Source: Durusdinium trenchii (taxonomy: Eukaryota > Sar > Dinophyceae > Suessiales > Symbiodiniaceae). Taken from it: DNA of 64,000 bases. Numbering within the stretch: position 1 is the first letter of the stretch; every line of letters begins with the position of its first letter. Under the pieces are notes generated by a model. That model ran no database searches. It worked only from the letters and a program-made list of their open reading frames with translations, and was not told where the DNA came from. Position numbers and translations under genes: made by a program. The DNA lies in NCBI GenBank assembly GCA_963970005.1, contig CAXAMN010029083.1, forward strand, positions 475,396 to 539,395, written 5' to 3'. This document shows, in pieces, positions 47,666 through 58,459 of this stretch.

Positions 47666-47675
47666 NNNNNNNNNN

Positions 47676-47728
<53 letters not shown>

Positions 47729-47880
47729 CAGGCATGGTCTGTTTCATGTTGTTTCCATGACATCTTCCACAGATTGAACCAAAGACCCTGTCTTCGAACT
47801 GGGCCCAGAGCAGGGCCTGTGTGAACTCCGTCGCAGCACGAGGACCCAACGGCGATCAGCATTTCTTTTTTTGAGGACAT
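39846..47880 (-). CDS. Unrecognised protein, about seventeen exons
   Basis: Proposed start ATG at 47880 (MSSKKEMLIAVGSSCC). Exons: 47800-47880, 47048-47089, 46466-46530, 45478-45623, 44722-44795, 44458-44490, 44226-44286, 43538-43582, 43311-43348, 42922-42970, 42495-42599, 42280-42349, 41936-42002, 41290-41339, 41065-41173, 40342-40438, 39846-40009; stop TGA at 39846-39848. Phases agree through the 3' half, e.g. 42495 into 42349 into 42002, and 40342 into 40009. Features: acidic segment DEPDAELEDAAARLVDG; Lys/Arg-rich segment DAKKAARPKPTAKSKRRKG; a Cys-containing stretch HRCKDFCEAIAGCETF that resembles PAN/apple spacing only loosely; C-terminus ending ADPPAKVDCY. No family is recognised. Edges of 46466, 44226 and 43538 are inferred by phase. 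Confidence 0.5.
40026..40122. mobile_element. TA-flanked 97-bp inverted-repeat element
   Basis: Ends ccagcagtcacatgtcgggg and ccccgacatgtgactcctgg are nearly perfect inverted repeats about 20 bp long. TA lies at 40024-40025 and 40123-40124. The interior gtgcgatccatggaggttag and gggactaaacaccacc recur near 12000-12060 and 61815-61880. It is placed just upstream of the last exon of the 39846-47880 gene. Confidence 0.85.
41174..41260 (+). repeat. CTGGACC element abutting a splice acceptor
   Basis: Second copy of the 3466-3554 element. On the minus strand its end reads GGTCCAG immediately before exon 41065-41173 (G TAC TCA...), so the element terminus supplies the AG of the 3' splice site. Confidence 0.7.
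41821..41914. mobile_element. TA-flanked 94-bp inverted-repeat element
   Basis: Ends ccaggaccctcc and ggagggtcctgg, a perfect 12-bp inverted repeat. TA is on each side (41819-41820, 41915-41916). The wider flanks (atgttcctc / gaggaacatg) are also inverted, so the element sits at a palindromic target. It lies in the intron just after exon 41936-42002. Confidence 0.85.
42111..42193. mobile_element. TA-flanked 83-bp inverted-repeat element
   Basis: Ends ccagcaccctcc and ggagggtgttgg, with TA on both sides (42109-42110, 42194-42195). It shares its ends and the internal gacctgttagggtc with the 9158-9249 element. Confidence 0.85.
47133..47157. repeat. (CAA)n microsatellite
   Basis: About eight caa units, in an intron of the 39846-47880 gene. 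Confidence 0.9.
47619..47728. repeat. (CAT)n microsatellite with a 10-N assembly gap
   Basis: An uninterrupted trinucleotide run on both sides of ten N at 47666-47675. The true length is unknown. It lies in the first intron of the proposed gene starting at 47880, and on the minus strand would read as poly-Asp or poly-Met, which is an artefact. Confidence 0.95.
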
Positions 47881-47901
47881 CTCTTGGAGAGTCCTACAGT
47901 C

Positions 47902-49971
47902 CTATAGTCGGATCTTCTGAAGCGCAGTCCTACAGTGTCTTTTTTCCCGGCCAGGCACGATGTGTTTCAGGTTCGCGATGAGCTCTGATTTGAACTTCAA
48001 GCCTCATCCACGGATCAAAGAGGCTTGTTCATCATGGCATCCTTCGTGGACACCCGAAACAACAAGTTGACAAGACATGATTTGGCTGAGCAACATCAGT
48101 GTCTATTGGCTAACGAATAACGAATCCTTATGAATCTATATGAATCCATCAACCGCTCATTTGGGGTTCAATCCCCAAGACGGTGTCAAAATGATATTGT
48201 AGAGCTGGCCTATAGTCCCTTCAGTAGGTCGTTCTGATTCATGAATCACAACTGCAGGGGCTAGCGGCTAGCCACCTTAGAACGCTTACATGAACATCCC
48301 TTGCTCCTTGGGAAAATGCTCCCATTGAACTAGTGGACTTGGTGGATCCCATATCTAGTAAAAGAAGTCAACAGCATTGCCTCAAACTGACTGAGGTTCT
48401 TTACTGAGAAAATTGTGGTGTTCCGGATCCTGTTTCCTTTCTGGAGGGCGGGCAAAAAAAGACCCTTTCGTCGTTGTTCCCACATTGACATGAAAAAAAA
48501 CTATATTGGTGCATGGTTGCCCATATAGGATGCACAAACCTTCTTAGAAGGTACGACTGGGACTTAAAAACGCCCGCATAAGTAGTCTCCAATCACCGTA
48601 CCTCAGAAGCTACGTGGATCCATAGGCCTGGTGAAGAATCTCGTGTAGGAAGATGGACTCTTCAGAGCGCCTAAAGGAGAAGAAGTTTCTCCCCGTCCGC
48701 TCTCCGTGCGCTCGCGCGCTTCTTCGTGCGTTTGGCCGCACAGTAATTGGGGCCGGCACAAACTCGGTCATTGGTGACTTTGAGCACCACCTGACAAAAA
48801 AAAGGAGCTCCAAATACATCCAGTCTAATCCTCGGATGTGGTCATTGGTCGGTCATCCAGTCCAAATACTCGGTCATTGGTCCTCAGTCCTCCTCCAGGT
48901 CGTCCTTCGCGACATCGACGTCGGAGTTCCGGACACCGACGGGTCGGTCCGGACCGACTTCCAAGGTGATGACCACTGGCTCCGGTCGAGCGTGACCAAG
49001 GGCGTGCGCTATATATGGAGCTTGAGGTGAAGCTGTGTGGGAAGCCATGGAAGTCGGTGACCAACTGCTTCAGATCTTCTCCATCCGCGGATGAATCAAA
49101 AAGAGTAGTCCATGTACTAACTCATGACAGTCCTTCTTTTGGAAAGGAGTCAGTTGCACCAAATGATTTGGCACGGCTCCAACTGACAGCGGAAATCTGG
49201 GCCCTGGACATTTTGGTCGCAAGAATTTAAAGAGGTTTTATGTAGGTACAATGGTGTGCACCCGCCACAACAACAAAAAACATTGCAGTTGAAAGATCGG
49301 GAAATTCATCATCATTCGGTCACGCTCCGCCGCTGAACGCATCACGCCTTTCCCTCCTTGTGCCGATACTTCACCAAATATCGCGTCCTACCCAGGGTGT
49401 GTGCATGCAACTGCAGGCCCGATGTACAAATGGTGGTCTGGATCAGTAGGGCTGCATGAGCAAAGAATCTTAAAAAGAATGACGGGGTTGACCTGAGGAC
49501 TGCGACTTCGGAAGAACCTGGAAGACTGTGACTTCGGGCTTCCATCTGCTGTGATTTGGAGCCAACCTTCCAAGGCCACTTCGTGCGTTTTCTGGGATGG
49601 TCTGCCCAGAAATGGGCATCCAACTGATCCAGCAGACTTGCTGCATTCAGCTTCAATGCCCCATCTGATTCATTCACATAAAGTTCATTTAAGGGCATGT
49701 GTATATCATATATGATAAATTGTACAAATAGGCATTCAACTCATGTGCTTCTGACCAACAAGTGACAAGTGAGTGTACCAGGCATACAGCGATCCTACGG
49801 AACTCTGGGTTCCTATGGGTTCCTGGTGTCTTCTTTGTTGAAGGCATACATAGCCACTGGGAGGCGTGCTCTTCCGATGCAGCTGCCAGAGCCCCCAGGC
49901 CTCAGGGGCTGCTGCTTGAAGAGCTCTTGCGCAGCGGTCTCGAAATCTTGAAAGTCGCTGAGGTAGACCAT
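47902..49971 (-). CDS. SRP9: Signal recognition particle 9 kDa protein (SRP9)
   Basis: Alu-domain subunit of the cytoplasmic SRP, which with SRP14 binds SRP RNA and slows translation during ER targeting. Four exons: 49901-49971 (ATG at 49971, MVYLSDFQDFETAAQELF), 49348-49387 (TRYLVKYRHKEGK), 48760-48790 (VVLKVTNDRV), 47902-48002 (LKFKSELIANLKHI, stop TAG 47902-47904). Phases fit at all three joins. Donors are GC (AG|GCCTGG), GC (AAG|GCGTGA) and GT (T|GTGCCG); all acceptors are AG|G. The spliced protein is about 80 aa against about 86 in human. It aligns along the family: N-terminal FxxFxxAAxxL, then RxxLKYRHxxGxVxLKVTxDxVCLKFK, as in known SRP9. The C-terminal tail is basic (REKRHCRTALQKIRL). 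The next start codon in the array lies only about 21 bp past the stop. Confidence 0.87.
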
Positions 49972-50749
49972 CGCCGGCTTCCTTGGAAGGCGGAGCGCGC
50001 GCTCACTGCCTTTCAGAGGAGTTCGGAGACCCCAAAAGTACCGCGTACTGTACCGTGACCCACCGTGACCCCAGAAAGGGCACGGGCGAGGGAAAGGGCA
50101 ACGTGTGGTGTTCCTTTTTTTCGGAGGCCATCGCTAGTAGGGTGGAGGCCGTGGCTATTGAAGAAATGTCTGGGAACAGCGTAGGTGGAGAAGTGTTGCG
50201 CGATGGATGTCTGACTCAGCAAAAACCATCGATACCCAGAGGTCCGCTACTCACGATGTTTGGGGCAACCAGAACTGGAAGGATCCATCTTTCGTGGTTT
50301 GGAGGGGTCGACCAGGGTTTCTCACCGTTCTCCGTTGGTTTTCGAGCGATCCAGTGTTCAATCCCTAAGCTTGGTTCGTCACAAAGCTCAAGAGCGAAGA
50401 AATGACACAGTACTGAGTGACTATACTGACTGATCTGACTGACTATATGGAAGATGTGCATGTTAAAACGAAACAAAATAGCGCTGAGGTCGGGGCAGGG
50501 CATCGCCGTCGGCAACAGGTCTTTGTGAGAGGAGGTCTGTCGAGCCAAAATTTTGGCTCGCTTGAGCCAGAAGCCTCACCCGTGTGGGTGAACTGTTTGC
50601 TCATCACGTCTGGAGGCCACGACACCTTGATTTTTCGTAGTGTATAGATATGCAGGATACATGTTGCACATCATATGTTGCCTGGAACCACACCACCCAC
50701 CTACAACTGGTCCAAGCGATGCAGCCTATAGTACTTGCTTGTGGGAAGG
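49972..50749. other. Spacer upstream of SRP9
   Basis: Holds an 18-bp palindrome and one exon-like island (about 50355-50415, minus strand). Otherwise no exon signature. The SRP9 leader and trans-splice acceptor should lie just upstream of 49971. Confidence 0.35.
50542..50559. repeat. 18-bp perfect palindrome GAGCCAAAATTTTGGCTC
   Basis: A self-complementary site. Its right half resembles the ATTTTGGCTC core of the dinoflagellate spliced leader, but the SL-specific continuation (AAG) and the upstream CCGTAGCC are absent. Confidence 0.8.
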
Positions 50750-52103
50750 TCAACATGGCGGGATCCCGATCCGATCCGCGACCCACGCGACCCACGCGAC
50801 CGCGCGACGTTCTACTACACCCAGGTACCGTACGTATGGATGTGAGGATGTGAAGATAAAGAGACCCTCCTAAGGGATCTATTGGTAGGCGGATCTATTT
50901 TCCTCCCCAAGGGTCCATCCATACACCATGTCATATCTTATTCGCCTGGGAGTCTCCCCTCAAATCAACCGTGGAAAGGCCCTCAGGCTGCTGTTCGCTG
51001 AGGGACGCCATGCACAGATCAACCCGCAGCGACTGCAGATTTCACAGCACAGATCCATGTGACAGTCACTGGAGTATTGCCGAAAGACAAGCATGGAACG
51101 GTACGTAAAGCCCTCGAACTCTCCACGAAACACACGTTCGTTTCACCACTTGGGCCACTCTCAAACTCTCCTCTTCTCTGGTCTGAGCCTCCACACCACC
51201 TCACCCTGAAAGACCTCGAAGCCCAAGTCCTCCCGCTACCGGACGAAGCGGTCACCTCCCGCGTCCCGCGGGTCACGCCGTTTTGGGAGGGCGGTTGGTT
51301 GGAGCGAGCGAAGCGCCCGAGGTAGGTCGGATGTGTTCCAGATGTTTAGTCTGATGCAGGACCCTCACCCTCCTGTTTTCCAAGATATGTTCTTCGGTGA
51401 CCGTTTCCACGAGTTTCACATCCAAACGATCACCGGCCAGGTCGACCGGCTGTTTCGGCATCGGACCGAAGGAACACTCCGATCAGCCAACGGTTTTGTC
51501 AAGGATTGCTATGAACAGCGGCTGCGAACACTTGTACAACATCGTGAAAATTCGGAAGTGCTTTGGGTGGCAAACAACGACTGCTTAAGAAATATACTGT
51601 AATGATATGTGATGGCGGTTTTGTATGTCCTGAAAAACGAACTGCTGATGGATCTAAACAGAAATATGTCCCCACGATGTCCTGAAGGGCTTGGAGCTTC
51701 TCCTGGACGTGAGAAAGTCAGAGAGAGGATTACTTGGTGCTCGTTGGTATTACGTAGGTATGATTGCTTGGAATTTTTGGCATCAATAAGACGAGATTGC
51801 TCTTGAAATCACGTCGACCATCCCATCTGGGGGACACCCGGACTCTCCTACACTGGCATCTCCCATCTGACCTACACTGGATGGTCGTTTCGGAGCGCGC
51901 AAGCCGAGGTCCCGCGCCCGGCCGCGCCCGGCCGCGCCCTCCGGTCCCGGCCGCGCCTCCTTCCGTTCATCCTCCGGGTTCGGCCAGCGAATCGGCACTT
52001 TCATCCGCGGCGCGGCTTTCCGCGCGGCTTTCCGCGCGGACCCCGTCAGCGCGAAGAGGTTGGAGCGCGTGGGTGTCAATGAGCTTGCCAGAGCGTCCAT
52101 CAT
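50750..52103 (-). CDS. Unrecognised small protein, about five exons
   Basis: Proposed start ATG at 52103 (MMDALASSLTPTRSNLFALTG), with a basic Ala/Lys stretch (SARKAARKAAPRMK) behind it. Further islands on the same strand: about 51375-51480 (MPKQPVDLAGDRLDV, then LVETVTEEHILENRR before a GTGAGG donor), about 51220-51245 (REDLGFE), 50960-51047 (SLRVDLCMASLSEQQPE), and a short terminal island ending at TGA 50750-50752 (VAWVAWVADRIGIPPC). The start lies 352 bp behind the stop at 52456, in line with other spacers. Start at 51461 instead of 52103 is possible. A further island at about 50355-50415 (CDEPSLGIEHWIARKPTEN, GTGAGA donor) may belong here or upstream of SRP9. No family is recognised. Confidence 0.4.
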
Positions 52104-52264
52104 CTCTGTTGGTCATCTGAAAAGCTCCATAGAACTGGATTCACTGAGATGTGGAGAGTTTGGGTATGTCCTACCGACTGTAATGGAACACCCGATGTGT
52201 AGGATTAGAGTGAAGTAGACTGACCCTAGGTGATTGGAGACACTCTTATGTGGGTTTTCAGGGT

Positions 52265-52291
52265 CCAAGTACCTTCTGAGGAGGTACTTGG
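52265..52291. repeat. Short hairpin, ccaagtacct..aggtacttgg
   Basis: A 10-bp inverted repeat around a 7-base loop in the 353-bp spacer between the stop at 52456 and the start at 52103. It could be a remnant of a small element or a structure at an mRNA end. Confidence 0.7.
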
Positions 52292-52455
52292 ATCCCTAGG
52301 GTGATGATATGATATGCGTAGAATTGCGTAGAGAATGTGCAGAACTGGCCTCAAAAGACTCGCCAAAGTTGACTTTTCGCACCTTCACTAGACATCTTTG
52401 GCCCTTTCTTGGCTGTGTGTCATGCTTTCGTCGTGACACTTCTGAGCCTTTTTGG

Positions 52456-52578
52456 CTAGAGCAATCGGTCGGCGGTCGGAAGAACTTCCCGTCGGCGGTG
52501 TTCTCGGAGGTCTCTGGGACTTGTGGTCAGGTGCTCCATCGTGGTCTTTGAACGAACTGCCACATCAATGCCCACAAC
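52456..52578 (-). CDS. Terminal exon of an unrecognised gene
   Basis: A 123-nt exon preceded by ATACAG|G and ending in TAG at 52456-52458. It encodes VVGIDVAVRSKTTMEH, then a basic/acidic helical tail (DLREHRRREVLPTADRLL). Reading is phase 0. Upstream exons of the same gene are probably among the islands between 53184 and 58229, but I could not chain them with confidence. No family is recognised. Confidence 0.6.
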   Translation of the reverse strand, partial: VVGIDVAVRSKTTMEHLTTSPRDLREHRRREVLPTADRLL

Positions 52579-53183
52579 CTGTATCCCAAAAATGACTCCC
52601 CTCCCCAAATGATCGCATGTGTTACGACATGTTACAACCAGCTGGCTAAGCCCAACTTGTAGTGGTGTTCCAGTGACTACAGACTGGCTGTTGGAGGTTT
52701 TCAGGTCCAAATATATAGATTCTGACCGCACATCGCTGGTTATCCACACCCCATAGTCACAGCCAATAACGCAGCAGGTAGCATTTTAGGGAACCAAAAG
52801 CGGGGGATAGTGATCTTTGGACTGAAAAGGACCTCAACCATCTTTTACTTCGTGGACTCCCCCACAACCATCTTATCAGTTGAAACGAGGGACCGCCTTC
52901 CGGAGAAAACAGACACCGAAGGCCTTGTTCACCCGAAATCAGGTGACCCGAAATCGGTTGTTCTGCCTCGGTCGAGTTAGACGTTCCGTTCCACACCGGT
53001 GACCATCGGTCGAAAAGGTCCCGCTCTCAGGTCACACGGTCACACCAAGAAGTCCCCTCTCGGCCTTATACTGATCTGAGTCATCTAAGTCTGCAGGAAC
53101 CCCCTCCCAGACCCCAAAAGAAAAGGCCACCATAAAAAGCAGCCGCAGGCGGGGGGGGCGGGTACTGATTTCAGCTTGTTCTC

Positions 53184-53213
53184 CTTGCTGTTGCACAGGT
53201 TACTTCGCAGCAT
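53184..53213 (-). CDS. Possible short exon
   Basis: A 30-nt phase-0 island between AG and a possible GA donor (AAG|GAGAAC), encoding MLRSNLCNSK. It lies next to a (GA)n run at 53265-53278. Weak support. Confidence 0.25.
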
Positions 53214-53384
53214 CTGGCGATTCGAGGTGGTCCAACGATCGGGGACGCGCGATCGGGCCCGCGAGAGAGAGAGAGAGAGGTGCATGGTTCGGTGATCTCC
53301 TAAACACACGGGGACCTAGCTGACATGGTGAAAAGATATGTATTTTTTGCACTTCTTCAGCCGCATGCTAGTCTATATATGTTA

Positions 53385-53404
53385 GTATATATATATATAT
53401 ATAT
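53385..53404. repeat. (AT)n microsatellite
   Basis: About ten at units, followed by a second short ta-rich stretch; intronic. Confidence 0.9.
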
Positions 53405-53987
53405 GTCTATATATAGCCTGATTATCCTGATTCCTAAGTCATAAATTTAAGTGCCAGAAGGATAGGGGTGCATCATGGTGCATATGTTCCACTAACTGGA
53501 AGGGACGAGCCAGGCCCCACCCAGGCCTTTCCATGAGTGACCCCTGGTGCTGAAAAAATAAAACACCGACCTCGTTGCTTCCCATCAAACCCAGTGCACC
53601 CGGCCTTGCCAAAGGAGCCGCCCTGCAAGACCTCGGCTCCGCGTCCGATAACAAGCGGAGTCCAAGCGGGAAGAACCAAGTGGATGTGTTGTTGTCGGAT
53701 TCCAATTGAGTTGGTTTCTTTTGGGGGGTTCTTGATTGGTATTTGAAAAAAGAAAAAGAAAATGAAACATCGCGGCACAGGAGCGCAGGGGATGCCTGTG
53801 TGAATGAACCGCTGGACTCACTCAAAGCAGCAATCTCTTGGGGAATCATGGTTCCAAAACAATCGGGCTACGCATTTTATTGAATCTTGTCCATGGCCAA
53901 CTTGCCAAGGGTTCAATTCGATCTTCAAAAAGTACGGCTCCAATACTCCAAAATGTTGATAGATGTTGATGTTGATTGAATTTGATA

Positions 53988-54100
53988 CCAGCAGTCACGT
54001 GGAAAACGGGGTGCGATGAAGTCGGGTTGCTCAGAACATCCAGAGCCCCTGGATGGGACGAGCCACACCACACCACCCAGGCCCTCCATGTGACTCCTGG
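53988..54100. mobile_element. TA-flanked 113-bp inverted-repeat element
   Basis: Ends ccagcagtcacgtgg and ccatgtgactcctgg, with TA at 53986-53987 and 54101-54102. It belongs to the same family as 9261-9394, 33555-33680 and 40026-40122. Confidence 0.85.
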
Positions 54101-55257
54101 TAGATGTTGATAGCAATGTTGGTCATTCTCATACACCCAGACAAACCTGTGAAGGATGGGACCCGAAATCCGAACGGGTCAGGGGTGGAAGAGAACCCAA
54201 TCACGACGTTTCAACAAGGACCACCTTGGGGCCGTCGTTCACGGAGCGTCTGGGCACTGACTCTTTGGAGCAGTTTCAGGTGGCGAAAGGTTCAATCAGA
54301 ACGCTTCCAATCAGCAGAAAGCGTGCACAATAGATGTTTCAACACCCAATCATCATCAATCTCAACTCGTTTTCCGCGCAACGCGCCACCCAAAAGCCCC
54401 CATCTTCCTTCCTCTGGGTCCTCTGGCCATCCCATCTTCCGCCTTGCCCCGCCACGGCAAGGCATGGCCCATGTAGCGACTGCCAGCGTGGCGACTGGTC
54501 GGTCCCTTCAATGGATGGAAGGGTCTGGAACACCAGACTTGAGCCCCCAAAAAATTCCAAGTGGCATCGGAGTGATGAGTGACGAGTGGGTCATGCCGCG
54601 ACGACTCAAGGGCGACGACTCAGCCCCCTCTTCCGTTTCAGTCTGCTTTTGATGGACAGGTTTGGGTCCTTCGCGTCCTTGCCTGTAGGCCAAGTGTCGA
54701 CTGGCCGGTGGTTGATCCTCAGTGGTCGATGTTGGACTGTGGATGAAGGTTGACGGTATCACTGTTCTTAGTCTAGCAAGGAATTGGAGAACTCCCTGTA
54801 GCTCCTTTTCGGGGAATATGGATACCCTCAATCACTCCCTCCTGATCTGATCGGCTAGTAGTAGCAGCCACTCAGAACAGTGAATGCGGTCATTTTCGAG
54901 TCAACGACACAAAGCCAGATGAACCTTCTACGACCAAAACCACTTTCGACCGGTGCTCAAATCGCCGCCCATCTGCTGACTTTCGACTGGTGCGGTCATT
55001 TTCACCACCTGTCCACCTGTTTACTTCTTGGAATTGTGCCCAGAATGTTGCCCAAAGGATCCATGGTGGCGGCCCTGACTGGTGGCTTTGGGGTGGTTTT
55101 TGCATGTTTTCTTACATATCTTTGCCGTCCCAGCCAGTTGGGACGTGTCAAGTGGACCAAGCCTTGGGGACGCCGGTGACGGAAACATCCGGACATCCGA
55201 ACACCTCCTTCTCCCAGTCACTCATGGAAAGGGCCCCCACGGTGGACCCTCACGGAC

Positions 55258-55404
55258 CCTGCCCGGGGTCCCATCGCCGGTCGCGACGCGCGACGCGACG
55301 CTCTGGGAGGACGTCCGGACCCCGACAGCGGTCGAAGCTGTGGCGAGGGGCCATCGTCATGGTGGACACGCCCGCGGGGAGCTGCTCCCACTTCACGTAG
55401 TCGG
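55258..55404 (-). CDS. Internal exon of an unrecognised gene
   Basis: 147 nt between CCAG and a GTCCGT donor, phase 1 to 1, encoding DYVKWEQLPAGVSTMTMAPR and then an Arg-rich stretch (ERRVARRDRRWDPG) built on repeated cgacgcg. If translation begins before the acceptor, CATC-type cysteines (PACATCLPADY) would be included. A plus-strand frame is also open here but has no fitting neighbours. Confidence 0.5.
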
Positions 55405-56154
55405 CTGGCAGACAGGTGGCACAGGCGGGTGTTGTGTGGTGGTAGGAGCTGAGGTTTAAGACCCGAGGAGATGGACCTGAGGTTTGGACAAGCAGGTTTG
55501 GACAAGTGCTTTTGCGTGTGTTTTTTCTGGTGCAACGCGCGCATTCCTTGCAAGGAATAAGGGCTAGGGGAGTTCATTCCCTCATTCACTCGTTTCCCTG
55601 AGAACTAAGCTTGGAAACGGAAGATACTGTTTCATGGAAAGAAGGGGGGAAGTTGTCTGGTGAATGATGTCAGCCCACAAAAACCCTTGTTTCGCTTGTG
55701 TCAGCTCCCTGGGCGAGCTATGTCAGCTGAGATCTCATGGTGTTTGGTCTTGAAAACCCTGGTGACCGTGGGAACCATCAGGTGCGGTGCTCAGGCGCCA
55801 GGGTCCAGTCTTGCCGTGAGACCCAGTCTGAGGCATCCAGTCTGAGAATTGCAATAAAGAATTTTGATATAGCCATGCTACAGTATATAGTTGGAACTCA
55901 ATCTCATGAATAGACTGATAGACTAGACTTGAGGTTTAATCCATCTGCAAATACACAAAATCGTCCAAATTGAAAACACCACGACTTGTGTCAGTGGAAT
56001 GCAATTGGCATCTGTCAGCTTTTTTTTTTTTCAACGCATGATGGCTGAAAGCATCTGAAAACGCATCCGACCTCCACTACCCAAAACATCCCCAAAAACC
56101 ACCCTCAACGAGACCTTCGCTTCGTCGCTTCACAAGTCTCGGACACGGCTTCAC

Positions 56155-56240
56155 TGCGGCGCCCAGCGTCTTTTTCTCGGTCGGTGCACACCGCACCGCG
56201 CCATCCCGCCACGGAGCGTCTGCTCGCCGCACGCGCGCAG
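56155..56240 (-). CDS. Internal exon of an unrecognised gene
   Basis: 86 nt, AGAG acceptor and GTGAAG donor, encoding RRADAPWRDGAVRCAPTEKK with the codon bias of the other exons. A further open minus-strand stretch at 56520-56690 is uncertain in frame. Confidence 0.5.
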
Positions 56241-58121
56241 CTCTGGGGTCAAGGCCAGGGAGGGCGAGGAGAACTAGTTTTTTTGGGGGGAGCTTGGCTT
56301 GGACGGTCAAGACGAGTCCACATTCTGCACATGTTGGATTCGGCTGGTAAGGAACATGTGAATTTGAAGAATATATATGAGAACCCAAAGGGGGAGTCAC
56401 CCAGAGGGATAAGAACGATCGCCCTAACCAGGAAGAGTGTTATGTGAGTCATAGGAGTTGACCCCCGTGGTAGTCATTGCAGGGGACTCCTGCGGTGATG
56501 GGCAAGTTTCTGGTAGATCTTGGTAGATAAAATCGTCATCCCGCAGGAGTACGTATCTGCATTGCACTGCCAATGGCAAGTTTGAAAAAAATCCATCCTC
56601 CAAATCCTCCCCAGACTCGGCCCTGGCCCAGCATGGAAAACCGAAAATTCCCGCAGAGGACCCTTCGGCACCTGCGAAGAAAAGTGCCTTTCTTTTCACA
56701 ACACCTTTCACCACTGTCACAGCCGCAAGCGAATGAATGCAAACTGATGATGAACAGCAAAATAGGGATGTTCCCACCATAGTGATGTTCCCACCTGGGA
56801 TGGGGATGGGTCGTGACCCACCTGGAGCCTAACCCGTCCACGGACTCCAGTAGCTTACGACCCTCCAGGTAGGTCAACCGGTATCCTGGTGTCATGACCC
56901 ACAGCCTGCCATCTGTTACTTGGCCGCTCATAATTTAATGAGGAATCCACACCATTCACTCTGTTTGGTGTGAAATTATGTGGAAAAATACTTTGCTTTT
57001 TGGTGCTTTTTGTCCCACAAATGACTTGAATTGGGGGAGAAGTGCCATCTAGTCATACCATTTCAACAAAAAACAAACATCTACAGCGTCTCCTTCTCCA
57101 GCTAAACCCTGTAGGTCCACATTTCTTCAGTTTTGAGAGCAAAGGATGCTGTGAACGCCATTTTCGTTCCTTTCAACCAAGGTACACTAGGGATGGCTTC
57201 CTCCCAATAAGTGTCCAACAGCCACCATCAACCAGGAACTGAAGACACACAAACTCCGCGCTGCCATTCTATCCTCTAGAACTGTCTGCTGTCTTTTGGT
57301 TAGAAATGGTGAAAAGGAACAACTGAAGAACTATATATGTCGAATAAACTTAGCTAATCTTCGGAGCCAAACTGGTGACATCCTGACATCCTTCAGCGGG
57401 GCAGTTGTGCTCTATCAACACAAAGATGTCTCAAACACATACAGAATTCAGCGCTGCTGCATCTACTAGCAGTGCAGCAGCTCCGATTTCTTCACGTCAA
57501 CATACTGAGTCAAAGCCAGCGTCCAGGTCACATCTTTCCGCATACCACCCACGTTGCGTGCCGACCGTGGTCGCTGCTCTTGGGGCTCTTCACATCTTCA
57601 TCACCGGATTCTTGGACGAATCCCAACACGGACGTGCAGCAAAACCAACCGCAAACCCTGAGTCCAAGAGTCGCCATTCGGCTTCCAAGAGTCACATGCA
57701 GTTGGCTCCCTGCCTTTGGCGAGCTTCGTTCCGACTTCCTACGTTCGTTCACCCCAACATGTGACTGCTGGACTAAGCTTCTGATATCTTGAGCAACTAT
57801 ACAGTTTTGTGTGCTTTTCCTTGTGCACAGTTCTTGGCCGCGGCGTGACAGGGTCAAGAAGCCTAAAACAAATCATGCACCCCCCCACGTTGACATGAGC
57901 GCGTATTGTGTCACTCCAATCGACAGAAGTCCAAGGGGGGGACGCATTGGTGGATGAAATAGGATGAAATGATCCAAATCTAGAGACTTCTGCCACACCG
58001 TTTTCCTATAGTGTTGCTGTCTCTTTCTTCCATCCCCAGCAAACAACAACCCAGCTGACAGAAGAGGCTCAATGCAGCTGGTGCATGGGGAGGGACCCGC
58101 GAGTCGTCCGCCGACTCTCAC

Positions 58122-58229
58122 GGCGTCCCATCCCGCGCCTGGCGCCGACTCTCGCGGTGGAACGACGAATGATTTCAGACTTCGCCGTCGGAACGGTGAA
58201 TCGGACGAGGTGAACTTGAAGTGTCTGAA
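58122..58229 (-). CDS. Exon of an unrecognised gene
   Basis: 108 nt, phase 0 at both ends, AAG acceptor and GTGAGA donor. It encodes FRHFKFTSSDSPFRRRSLKS and ends GAGWDA. It could follow the island at 58517-58576 or begin the next gene. Confidence 0.45.
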
Positions 58230-58459
58230 CTTCGGGAAGCAAATGGTGAGTATCAGTATCTGTTTTTTGTGTAACAGTTTGGGTCACAAGCGGGCTGTGA
58301 AAAGAAATGAAGGGCATAAGGGCTATAATACCCTCTGTCTGCCTCCAATTTTGAGGTCTTTGTTTGTGCCTGAAGTCAACGCGGTGCCTTTTGGTTCTGA
58401 TCAACCACCCTTTGAAAAACCTGCAAAAACATTGGAAAAAAAACTCAAACTTCAGGTGT

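Noticed and set aside
47530..47880. Poly-Asp / poly-Met protein from the (CAT)n run
   Set aside because: It is a microsatellite interrupted by N, behind a plausible donor at 47799; not coding.
48653..49030. 125-aa plus-strand ORF, well-formed in places
   Set aside because: It covers SRP9 exon 48760-48790 on the opposite strand, which is fixed by homology and splice phase. GC-rich exons open the complementary frames.
50542..50565. Relict spliced leader (ATTTTGGCTC)
   Set aside because: Only ten bases match. The full SL 3' end (GGCTCAAG) and upstream CCGTAGCC are missing, and the site is better explained as a perfect palindrome.
51059..51325. Plus-strand frame ending WLERAKRPR before a GTAGGT donor
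   Set aside because: It has no phase-compatible neighbours on the plus strand, and minus-strand islands surround it. Not excluded outright.
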